This document shows positions 11,701-22,604 of a stretch of DNA of 64,000 nt, piece by piece. This stretch comes from Dermacentor variabilis. Taxonomy: Eukaryota; Arthropoda; Arachnida; Ixodida; Ixodidae. Position numbers and translations under genes: made by a program. Numbering within the stretch: the first letter of the stretch is position 1; each line of letters starts with the position of its first letter. The DNA is taken from contig NW_027460412.1 in the NCBI RefSeq assembly GCF_050947875.1, positions 372,001 to 436,000 on the forward strand, in the 5' to 3' direction. The notes beneath the pieces were generated by a model, which was not told the DNA's origin, did no database searches, and saw nothing but the letters and a program-made list of their open reading frames with translations.

Positions 11701-14114
11701 CCGCGTCTACCAAAAGATGCATGTGCATGCTTAACAAGTGGTTTGGCACAAATCCATGCGCGGGTGCTAAAAAGAGCAGCATGGCCGTGCTTAGCGCGTC
11801 GTTTGGTAGAAATCCACGTGCGCGTTCTGCCAAAAGCACCATTTGCATGCACATCTTTGGGTTTTGCAGAAAACAACGTCCGCGTCTACCAAAAGATGCA
11901 TGTGCATGCTTAACAAGTGGTTTGGCACAACTCCAAGCGCCAGTGCTAAAAAGAGCAGCGTGGGTGTGCCTAGCACGTCGTTTGGTAGAAATCCACGTGC
12001 GCGTTCTGCCAAAAGCACCATTTGCATATATAGCTCGTGGTTTCGCAGAAAACAACGTCCGGGTCTACCAAAAGATGCATGTGCATGCTTAAAAAGTGTT
12101 TTGGCACAAATCCATGCGCGGATGCTAAATAGAGCAACATGGGCGTGCTTAGCACGTCCTTTGGTAGAAATACACGTGCGCGTTCTGCCAAAAGCACCAT
12201 TTGCATGTATATTTTGTTGTTTTGCAGAAAACAACGTCCGCGTCTACCAAAAGATGCATGTGCATGCTTAACAAGTGGTTTGGCACAAATCCATGCGCGG
12301 GTGCAAAAAAGACCAGCATGGGCGTGCTTAGCACGTCGTTTGGTAGAAATCCACGTGCGGGTTCTGCCAAAAGCACTATTTGCATGCATACCTTGTGCTT
12401 TTGGAGAAAACAACGTCCGCGTCTACCAAAAGATGCATGCGCATGCTTAACAAGTGGTTTGGCACACCTCCATGCGCCGGTGCTAAAAAGAGCAGCGTGG
12501 GTGTGCCTAGCACGTCGTTTGGTAGAAATCCACGTGCGCGTTCTGCCAAAAGCACCATTTGCATATATAGCTTGTGGTTTCGCAGAAAACAACGTCCGGG
12601 TCTACCAAAAGATGCATGTGCATGCTTAAAAAGTGTTTTGGCACAAATTCATGCGCGGATGCTAAATGGAGCAGCATGGGCGTGCTTAGCACGTCCTTTG
12701 GTAGAAATACACGTGCGCGTTCTGCCAAAAGCACCATTTGCATGTATATTTTGTTGTTTTGCAGAAAACAACGTCCGCGTCTACCAAAAGATGCACGTGC
12801 ATGCTTAACAAGTGGTTTGGCACAAATCCATGCGCGGGTGCAAAAAAGACCAGCATGGGCGTGCTTAGCACGTCGTTTGGTAGAAATCCACGTGCCCGTT
12901 CTGCCAAAAGCACCATTTGCATCCATACCTTGTGGTTTTGGAGAAAACAACGTCCGCGTCTACCAAAAGATGCATGTGCATGCTTAACAAGTGGTTTGGC
13001 ACAAATCCATGCGCGGGTGCTAAAAAGAGCAGCATGGCCGTGCTTAGCGCGTCGTTTGGTAGAAATCCACGTGCGCGTTCTGCCAAAAGCACCATTTGCA
13101 TGCACATCTTTGGGTTTTGCAGAAAACAACGTCCGCGTCTACCAAAAGATGCATGTGCATGCTTAACAAGTGGTTTGGTACAAATCCACGCGCGGGTGCT
13201 AAAAAGAGCAGATGGACGAGATTAGCACGTCTTTTGGTAGAAATCCATGTGCGCGTTCTGCCAAAAACACCATTTGCATATATAGCTTGTGGTTTCGCAG
13301 AAAACAACGTCCGGGTCTACCAAAAGATGCATGTGCGTGCTTAAAAAGTGTTTTGGCACAAATCCATGCGCGGGTGCTAAAAAGAGCAGCATGGGCGTGC
13401 TTAGCACGTCGTTTGGAAGAAATCCACGTGCGCGTTCTGCCAAAAGCACCATTTGCATTCACATCTTCTGGTTTTGCAGAAAACAACGTCCGCGTCTACC
13501 AAAAGATGCATGTGCATGCTTAACAAGTGGTTTGTCTCAAATCCATGCGCGGGTGCTAAAAAGAGTAGCGTGGGCGTGCTTAGCACGTCATTTGGTAGAA
13601 ATCCACGTGCCCGTTCTGCCAAAAGCACCATTTGCATGCATACTTTGTGCTTTTGGAGAAAACAACGTCCGCGTCTACCAAAAGATGCATGTGCATGCTT
13701 AACAAGTGGTTTGGCACAAGTCCAAGCGCCGGTGCTAAAAAGAGCAGCGTGGGTGTGCCTAGCACGTCGTTTGGTAGAAATCCACGTGCGCGTTCTGCCA
13801 AAAGCACCATTTGCATATATAGCTTGTGGTTTCGCAGAAAACAACGTCCGGGTCTACCAAAAGATGCATGTCATGCTTAAAAAGTGTTTTGGCACAAATC
13901 CATGCGCGGATGCTAAATAGAGCAGCATGGGCGTGCTTAGCACGTCCTTTGGTAGAAATACACGTGCGCGTTCTGCCAAAAGCACTATTTGCATGTATAT
14001 TTTGTTGTTTTGCAGAAAACAACGTCCGCGTCTACCAAAAGATGCATGTGCATGCTTAACAAGTGGTTTGGCACAAATCCATGCGCGGGTGCAAAAAAGA
14101 CCAGCATGGGCGTG
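5700..14114 (+). repeat. TATATA-rich block with 15-monomer repeats
   Basis: Successive groups of monomers recur at an offset of 2,683 bp (about 15 monomers): the stretch from 6,066 to about 7,500 matches 8,749 to about 10,200 in variant order. Distinctive variants are CACACCTCCATGCGCC, CACAACTCCAAGCGCC and a TTTTGTTGTTTTGC start of U2. The block also contains a 1,253-bp tandem duplication (10,608-13,113). One-base losses near 7,561 and 13,871 are private to single copies. Confidence 0.75.
10608..13113 (+). repeat. Tandem duplication of a 7-monomer, 1,253-bp unit
   Basis: Unit one (10,608-11,860) and unit two (11,861-13,113) share the same series of monomer variants at a constant offset of 1,253 bp, which is exactly 7 x 179. 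The crossover can be placed between 11,861 and 11,925: base 11,860 differs from its counterpart at 10,607, and base 11,926 differs from its counterpart at 13,179. The break lies in U2 and the start of U3 and keeps the monomer phase, as expected of unequal homologous exchange. Confidence 0.85.
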
Positions 14115-14725
14115 CTTAGCACGTCGTTTGGTAGAAATCCACGTGCGCGTTCTGCCAAAAGCACTATTTGCATGCATACCTTGTGCTTTTGGAGAAAACA
14201 ACGTCCGCGTCTACCAAAAGATGCATGTGCATGCTTAACAAGTGGTTTGGCACACCTCCATGCGCCGGTGCTAAAAAGAGCAGCGTGGGTGTGCCTAGCA
14301 CGTCGTTTGGTAGAAATCCACGTGCGCGTTCTGCCAAAAGCACCATTTGCATATATAGCTTGTGGTTTCGCAGAAAACAACGTCCGGGTCTACCAAAAGA
14401 TGCATGTGTATGCTTAAAAAGTGTTTTGGCACAAATCCATGCGCGGATGCTAAATAGAGCAGCATGGGCGTGCTTAGCACGTCCTTTGGTAGAAATACAC
14501 GTGCGCGTTCTGCCAAAAGCACCATTTGCATGTATATTTTGTTGTTTTGCAGAAAACAACGTCCGCGTCTACCAAAAGATACATGTGCATGCTTAACAAG
14601 TGGTTTGGCACAAATCCATGCGCGGGTGCAAAAAAGACCAGCAGGGGCGTGCTTAGCACGTCGTTTGGTAGAAATCCACGTGCGCGTTCTGCCAAAAGCA
14701 CCATTTGCATGCACATCTTTAGGTT
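14115..14725 (+). repeat. Second copy of the left-edge block
   Basis: This segment repeats the order of variants seen at 1-611 at an offset of 14,114 bp and leads into the HOR region in the same way as 1-611 leads into 612. Small differences are seen, such as TACATG for TGCATG near 14,581 and AGCAGGGGC near 14,641. It joins the TATATA-rich block to the 3.4-kb HOR array. Confidence 0.75.
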
Positions 14726-17700
14726 TTGCAGAAAAGAACGTCCGCGTCTACCAAAAGATGCATGTGCATCCTTAACAAGTTGTTTGGCACAAATCCACGC
14801 GCAGGTGCTAAAAAGAGCAGATGGACGAGATTAGCACGTCGTTTGCTAGAAATCTACGTGCGCGCTCTGCCGAAAGCACCATTTGCATCCATACCTTGTG
14901 GTTTTGCAGAAAACAACGTCCGCGTCTACCAAAGATACATGTGCACGCTTAAGTGGTTTGGCAGAATCAATGCGCGGGTGCTAAAAAGAGCACCATGGGC
15001 GTGCTTAGCACGTCCTTTGGTAGAAATCCACGTGCGCGTTCTGCCAAAAGCACCATTTGCATGCATATCTTGTGGTTTTGCAGAAAACAACGTCCGCGTC
15101 TACCAAAAGATGCATGTGCATGCTTAACAAGTGGTTGGGCACAAATCCATGCGCGGGTGCTAAAAAGAGCAGCCTAGGCACCCTTAGCACGTTGTTTGGT
15201 AGAAATCCACGTGCGCGTTCTGCCAAAACCACCATTTGCATGCATATCTTGTGGTTTTGCAGAAAACAACGTCCGCGTCTACCAAAAGATACATGTGCAT
15301 GCTTAACAAGTGGTTTGGCACAATTTCCATGCGCGGGTGCTAAAAAGAGCAGCATGGGCGTGCTTAGCACGTCATTTGGTAGAAATCCACGTGCCCGTTC
15401 GTCCAAAAGCACCATTTGCATCCATACCTTGTGGTTTTGGAGAAAACAACGTCCGCGTCTACCAAAAGATGCATGTGCATGCTTAACAAGTGGTTTGGCA
15501 CAAATCCATGCGCGGGTGCTAAAAAGAGCAGCATGGCCGTGCTTAGCGCGTCGTTTGGTAGAAATCCACGTGCGCGTTCTGTCAAAAGCACCATTTGCAT
15601 GCCTACCTTGTGGTTTTGCAGAAAACAACGTCCGCGTCTACCAAAAGATGCATGTGCATGCTTAACAAGTGGTTTGTCTCAAATCCATGCGCGGGTGCTA
15701 AAAAGAGCAGCGTGGGCGTGCTTAGCACGTCATTTGGTAGAAATCCACGTGCCCGTTCTGCCAAAAGCACCATTTGCATGCATACCTTGTGGTTTTGCAG
15801 ATAACAACGTCCGCGTCTGGCAAAAGATGCATGTGCATGCTTAACAAGTGGTTTGGCACAAATCCATGCGCGGGTGCTAAAAAGAGCAGCATGGGCGTGC
15901 TTAGCACGTCCTTTGGTAGAAATCCACGTGAGCGTTCTGCCAAAAGCACCATTTGCATGCATATCTTGTGGTTTTGCAGAAAACAACGTCCGCGTCTACA
16001 AAAAGATGCATGTGCATGCTTAACAAGTGGTTTGGCACAAATCCATGCGCGGGTGTTAAAAAGAGCAGCATGGGCGCGCTTAGCACGTTGTTTGGTAGAA
16101 ATCCACGTGCGCGTTCTGCCAAAAGCACCATTTGCATGCATATCTTGTGGTTTTGCAGAAAACAACGTCCGCGTCAACCAAAAGATACATGTGCATGCTT
16201 AACAAGTGGTTTGGCACAAATCGATGCTCGGGTGCTAAAAAGAGCAGCATGGGCGTGCTTAGCACATCATTTGGTAGAAATCCACGTGCCCGTTCTGCCA
16301 AAAGCACCATTTGCATGCATATCTTGTGGTTTTGCAGAAAACAACGTCCGCGTCTACCAAAAGATGCATGTGCATGCTTAACAAGTGGTTTGGCACAAAT
16401 CCATGCGCGGGTGCTAGAAAGAGCACCATGGGCGTGCTTAGCACGTCGTTTGGTAGAAATCCACGTGCGCGCTCTCCCAAAAGCACTATTTGCATGCATA
16501 CCTTGTGGTTTTGCAGAAAACAACGTCAGCGTCTACCAAAATATACATGTGCATGCTAAACAAGTGGTTTGGCACAAATCCATGCGCGGGTGCTAAAGAG
16601 AGCAGCATGGGCGTGCTTAGCACATCGTTTGGTAGAAATTCACGTGCGCGTTCTGCCAAAAGCACCATTTATTTGCATGTATATCTTGTGGTTTTGGAGA
16701 AAACAACGTCCGCATCTACCAAAAGATGCATGTGCATGCTTAACAAGTGGTTTGGCACAAATCCGTGCGCGGGTGCTAAAAAGAGCAGCGTGGCCGTGCT
16801 TTGCACGTCGTTTGGTAGAAATCCACGTGCGCGTACTGCTAAAAGCACAATTTGCATGCATATCTTATGGTTTTGCAGAAAACAACGTCTTCGTCTACCA
16901 AAAGATGCATGTGCATGCTTAACAAGTGGATTGGCACAAATGCATGCGCGGGTGCTAAAAAGAGCAGCATGGGTGTGCTTAGCAACTCGTTTGGTAGAAA
17001 TCCACGTGCGCGTTCTGCCAAAAGCACCATTTGCATGCATACCTTGTGGTTTTGCAGAAAACAACGTCCGCGTCTACCAAAACATGCATGTGCATGCTTA
17101 ACAAGTGGTTTGGCACAAATCCATGCGCGGGTGCTAAAAAGAGCAGCATGGGCGTGCTTAGCACGTCGTTTGGTAGACATCCACGTGCGCGTTCTGCCAA
17201 AAGCACGATTAATTTGCATGCATATCGTGTGGTTTTGCAGGAAAGAACGTCCGCGTCTACCAAAAGATGCATGTGCATGCTTAACATGTTGTTTGGCACA
17301 AATCCATGCGCGGGTGCTAAAAAGAGCAGCATGGCCGTGCTTAGCAAGTCGTTTGGTAGAAATCCACGAGCGCGTTCTGCCAAAAGCACCATTTGCATGC
17401 ATATCTTGTGGTTTTGCAGAAAACAACGTCCGCGTCTACCAAAAGATGCATGTGCATGCTTAACAAGTGGTTTGGCACAAATCCATGCGCGGGTGCTAAA
17501 AAAGCAGCATGGGCGTGCCTAGCACGTCGTTTGGTAGAAATGCACGTGCGCGTTCTGCCAAAAGCGCCATTTGCATATATAGCTTGTGGTTTCGCAGAAA
17601 ACAACGTCCGGGTCTACCAAAAGGTGCATGTGCATGCTTAAAAAGTGTTTTGGCACAAATCCATGCGCGGATGCTAAATAGAGCAGCATGGGCGTGCTTA

Positions 17701-17949
17701 GCACGTCCTTTGGTAGAAATACACGTGCGCGTTCTGCCAAAAGCACCATTTGCATGTATATTTTGTTGTTTTGCAGAAAACAACGTCCGCGTCTACCAAA
17801 AGATGCATGTGCATGCTTAACAAGTGGTTTGGCACAAATCCATGCGCGGGTGCAAAAAAGACCAGCATGGGCGTGCTTAGCACGTCGTTTGGTAGAAATC
17901 CACGTGCGCGTTCTGCCAAAAGCACCATTTGCATGCACATCTTTAGGTT
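14726..17949 (+). repeat. 3.4-kb higher-order repeat, copy lacking one monomer
   Basis: This copy has the same variant order as the full copy that starts at 19,201, but is 3,224 bp long, one monomer short. The missing monomer is the one with TTATCACGTCG and ATCCAAGTGCGCG, present near 1,070-1,190 and 19,660-19,790 and absent near 15,130. A single-base loss is seen near 14,966 (CAGAATCAATG). The type-a and type-b 183-bp monomers lie near its end. Confidence 0.8.
17204..17219 (+). repeat. 4-bp insertion monomer, type b (CACGATTAATTT)
   Basis: The sequence CACGATTAATTTGCAT differs from the type-a insertion by two substitutions, so it most likely descends from it. Type b follows type a by about 540 bp in each HOR copy (for example 16,671 then 17,211, and 21,325 then 21,865). 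Further type-b copies lie near 18,462, 25,268, 28,672, 33,505, 36,908, 39,236, 39,597, 41,030, 41,391, 42,830, 48,374, 51,064, 54,288 and 60,541. The pair serves as a marker of HOR phase. Confidence 0.85.
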
Positions 17950-19200
17950 TTGCAGAAAAGAACGTCCGCGTCTCCCAAAAGATGCATGTGCATCCTTAAC
18001 AAGTTGTTTGGCACAAATCCACGCGCAGGTGCTAAAAAGAGCAGATGGACGAGATTAGCACGTCGTTTGCTAGAAATCTACGTGCGCGCTCTGCCGAAAG
18101 CACCATTTTCATCCATACCTTGTGGTTTTGCAGAAAACAACGTCCGCGTCTACCAAAGATACATGTGCACGCTTAAGTGGTTTGGCAGAAATCAATGCGC
18201 GGGTGCTAAAAAGAGCACCATGGGCGTGCTTAGCACGTCCTTTGGTAGAAATCCACGTGCGCGTTCTGCCAAAAGCACCATTTGCATGCATACCTTGTGG
18301 TTTTGCAGAAAACAACGTCCGCGTCTACCAAAACATGCATGTGCATGCTTAACAAGTGGTTTGGCACAAATCCATGCGCGGGTGCTAAAAAGAGCAGCAT
18401 GGGCGTGCTTAGCACGTCGTTTGGTAGACATCCACGTGCGCGTTCTGCCAAAAGCACGATTAATTTGCATGCATATCGTGTGGTTTTGCAGGAAAGAACG
18501 TCCGCGTCTACCAAAAGATGCATGTGCATGCTTAACATGTGGTTTGGCACAAATCCATGCGCGGGTGCTAAAAAGAGCAGCATGGCCGTGCTTAGCAAGT
18601 CGTTTGGTAGAAATCCACGAGCGCGTTCTGCCAAAAGCACCATTTGCATGCATATCTTGTGGTTTTGCAGAAAACAACGTCCGCGTCTACCAAAAGATGC
18701 ATGTGCATGCTTAACAAGTGGTTTGGCACAAATCCATGCGCGGGTGCTAAAAAAGCAGCATGGGCGTGCCTAGCACGTCGTTTGGTAGAAATGCACGTGC
18801 GCGTTCTGCCAAAAGCGCCATTTGCATATATAGCTTGTGGTTTCGCAGAAAACAACGTCCGGGTCTACCAAAAGGTGCATGTGCATGCTTAAAAAGTGTT
18901 TTGGCACAAATCCATGCGCGGATGCTAAATAGAGCAGCATGGGCGTGCTTAGCACGTCCTTTGGTAGAAATACACGTGCGCGTTCTGCCAAAAGCACCAT
19001 TTGCATGTATATTTTGTTGTTTTGCAGAAAACAACGTCCGCGTCTACCAAAAGATGCATGTGCATGCTTAACAAGTGGTTTGGCACAAATCCATGCGCGG
19101 GTGCAAAAAAGACCAGCATGGGCGTGCTTAGCACGTCGTTTGGTAGAAATCCACGTGCGCGTTCTGCCAAAAGCACCATTTGCATGCACATCTTTAGGTT
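17950..19200 (+). repeat. Truncated higher-order repeat copy (7 monomers)
   Basis: This 1,251-bp segment begins like the other HOR copies, then jumps to the HOR end, omitting about 12 internal monomers. Equivalently, it is a tandem duplication of the preceding 7 monomers. The switch point lies between 18,241 and 18,292, inside one U1 unit: to the left the sequence follows the HOR start, to the right it follows the segment at 16,990 onward. It carries a private change (TTTTCATCC for TTTGCATCC near 18,110). Confidence 0.8.
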
Positions 19201-22200
19201 TTGCAGAAAAGAACGTCCGCGTCTCCCAAAAGATGCATGTGCATCCTTAACAAGTTGTTTGGCACAAATCCACGCGCAGGTGCTAAAAAGAGCAGATGGA
19301 CGAGATTAGCCCGTCGTTTGCTAGAAATCTACGTGCGCGCTCTGCCGAAAGCACCATTTGCATCCATACCTTGTGGTTTTGCAGAAAACAACGTCCGCGT
19401 CTACCAAAGATACATGTGCACGCTTAAGTGGTTTGGCAGAAATCAATGCGCGGGTGCTAAAAAGAGCACCATGGGCGTGCTTAGCACGTCCTTTGGTAGA
19501 AATCCACGTGCGCGTTCTGCCAAAAGCACCATTTGCATGCATATCTTGTGGTTTTGCAGAAAACAACGTCCGCGTCTACCAAAAGATGCATGTGCATGCT
19601 TAACAAGTGGTTTGGCACAAATCCATGCGCGGGTGCTAAAAAGACCAGCATGGGCGTGCTTATCACGTCGCTTGGTAGAAATCCAAGTGCGCGTTCTGCC
19701 AAAAGCACCATTTGCATGCATATCTTGTTGTTTTGCACAAAAGAACGTCCACGTCTACCAAAAGATGCATGTGCATGCTTAGCAAGTGGTTGGGCACAAA
19801 TCCATGCGCGGGTGCTAAAAAGAGCAGCCTAGGCACCCTTAGCACGTTGTTTGGTAGAAATCCACATGCGCGTTCTGCCAAAACCACCATTTGCATGCAT
19901 ATCTTGTGGTTTTGCAGAAAACAACGTCCGCGTCTACCAAAAGATACATGTGCATGCTTAACAAGTGGTTTGGCACAATTTCCTTGCGCGGGTGCTAAAA
20001 ATAGCAGCATGGGCGTGCTTAGCACGTCATTTTGTAGAAATCCACGTGCCCGTTCGTCCAAAAGCACCATTTGCATCCATACCTTGTGGTTTTGGAGAAA
20101 ACAACGTCCGCGTCTACCAAAAGATGCATGTGCATGCTTAACAAGTGGTTTGGCACAAATCCATGCGCGGGTGCTAAAAAGAGCAGCATGGCCGTGCTTA
20201 GCGCGTCGTTTGGTAGAAATCCACGTGCGCGTTCTGTCAAAAGCACCATTTGCATGCATACGTTGTGGTTTTGCAGAAAACAACGTCCGCGTCTACCAAA
20301 AGATGCATGTGCATGCTTAACAAGTGGTTTGTCTCAAATCCATGCGCGGGTGCTAAAAAGAGCAGCGTGGGCGTGCTTAGCACGTCATTTAGTAGAAATC
20401 CACGTGCCCGTTCTGCCAAAAGCACCATTTGCATGCATACCTTGTGGTTTTGCAGATAACAACGTCCGCGTCTGGCAAAAGATGCATGGGCATGCTTAAC
20501 AAGTGGTTTGGCACAAATCCATGCGCGGGTGCTAAAAAGAGCAGCATGGGCGTGCTTAGCACGTCCTTTGGTAGAAATCCACGTGAGCGTTCTGCCAAAA
20601 GCACCATTTGCATGCATATCTTGTGGTTTTGCAGAAAACAACGTCCGCGTCTACAAAAAGATGCATGTGCATGCTTAACAAGTGGTTTGGCACAAATCCA
20701 TGCGCGGGTGCTAAAAAGAGCAGCATGGGCGCGCTTAGCACGTTGTTTGGTAGAAATCCACGTGCGCGTTCTGCCAAAAGCACCATTTGCATGCATATCT
20801 TGTGGTTTTGCAGAAAACAACGTCCGCGTCTACCAAAAGATACATGTGCATGCTTAACAAGTGGTTTGGCACAAATCGATGCTCGGGTGCTAAAAAGAGA
20901 AGCATGGGCGTGCTTAGCACGTCATTTGGTAGAAATCCACGTGCCCGTTCTGCCAAAAGCACCATTTGCATGCATATCTTGTGGTTTTGCAGAAAACAAC
21001 GTCCGCGTCTACCAAAAGATGCATGTGCATGCTTAACAAGTGGTTTGGCACAAATCCATGCGCGGGTGCTAGAAAGAGCACCATGGGCGTGCTTAGCACG
21101 TCGTTTGGTAGAAATCCACGTGCGCGCTCTCCCAAAAGCACTATTTGCATGCATACCTTGTGGTTTTGCAGAAAACAACGTCAGCGTCTACCAAAATATA
21201 CATGTGCATGCTAAACAAGTGGTTTGGCACAAATCCATGCGCGGGTGCTAAAAAGAGCAGCATGGGCGTGCTTAGCACATCGTTTGGTAGAAATTCACGT
21301 GCGCGTTCTGCCAAAAGCACCATTTATTTGCATGTATATCTTGTGGTTTTGGAGAAAACAACGTCCGCATCTACCAAAAGATGCATGTGCATGCTTAACA
21401 AGTGGTTTGGCACAAATGCGTGCGCGGGTGCTAAAAAGAGCAGCGTGGCCGTGCTTTGCACGTCGTTTGGTAGAAATCCACGTGCGCGTACTGCTAAAAG
21501 CACAATTTGCATGCATATCTTATGGTTTTGCAGAAAACAACGTCTTCGTCTACCAAAAGATGCATGTGCATGCTTAACAAGTGGTTTGGCACAAATGCAT
21601 GCGCGGGTGCTAAAAAGAGCAGCATGGGTGTGCTTAGCAACTCGTTTGGTAGAAATCCACGTGCGCGTTCTGCCAAAAGCACCATTTGCATGCATACCTT
21701 GTGGTTTTGCAGAAAACAACGTCCGCGTCTACCAAAACATGCATGTGCATGCTTAACAAGTGGTTTGGCACAAATCCATGCGCGGGTGCTAAAAAGAGCA
21801 GCATGGGCGTGCTTAGCACGTCGTTTGGTAGAAATCCACGTGCGCGTTCTGCCAAAAGCACGATTAATTTGCATGCATATCGTGTGGTTTTGCAGGAAAG
21901 AACGTCCGCGTCTACCAAAAGATGCATGTGCATGCTTAACATGTGGTTTGGCACAAATCCATGCGCGGGTGCTAAAAAGAGCAGCATGGGCGTGCTTAGC
22001 AAGTCGTTTCGTAGAAATCCACGAGCGCGTTCTGCCAAAAGCACCATTTGCATGCATATCTTGTGGTTTTGCAGAAAACAACGTCCGCGTCTACCAAAAG
22101 ATGCATGTGCATGCTTAACAAGTGGTTTGGCACAAATCCATGCGCGGGTGCTAAAAAAGCAGCATGGGCGTGCCTAGCACGTCGTTTGGTAGAAATGCAC

Positions 22201-22604
22201 TTGCGCGTTCTGCCAAAAGCGCCATTTGCATATATAGCTTGTGGTTTCGCAGAAAACAACGTCCGGGTCTACCAAAAGGTGCATGTGCATGCTTAAAAAG
22301 TGTTTTGGCACAAATCCATGCGCGGATGCTAAATAGAGCAGCATGGGCGTGCTTAGCACGTCCTTTGGTAGAAATACACGTGCGCGTTCTGCCAAAAGCA
22401 CCATTTGCATGTATATTTTGTTGTTTTGCAGAAAACAACGTCCGCGTCTACCAAAAGATGCATGTGCATGCTTAACAAGTGGTTTGGCACAAATCCATGC
22501 GCGGGTGCAAAAAAGACCAGCATGGGCGTGCTTAGCACGTCGTTTGGTAGAAATCCACGTGCGCGTTCTGCCAAAAGCACCATTTGCATGCACATCTTTA
22601 GGTT
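19201..22604 (+). repeat. 3.4-kb higher-order repeat, full 19-monomer copy 1
   Basis: This is the reference copy of the 3,404-bp HOR (19 x 179 plus 3 bases, the excess coming from two 183-bp monomers less several short ones). The next copy follows directly, and I noticed only about ten base differences between them. Private changes include AGCCCGTCG near 19,309, TTGTTGTTTTGC near 19,728 and TTTCGTAG near 22,009. Confidence 0.85.
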
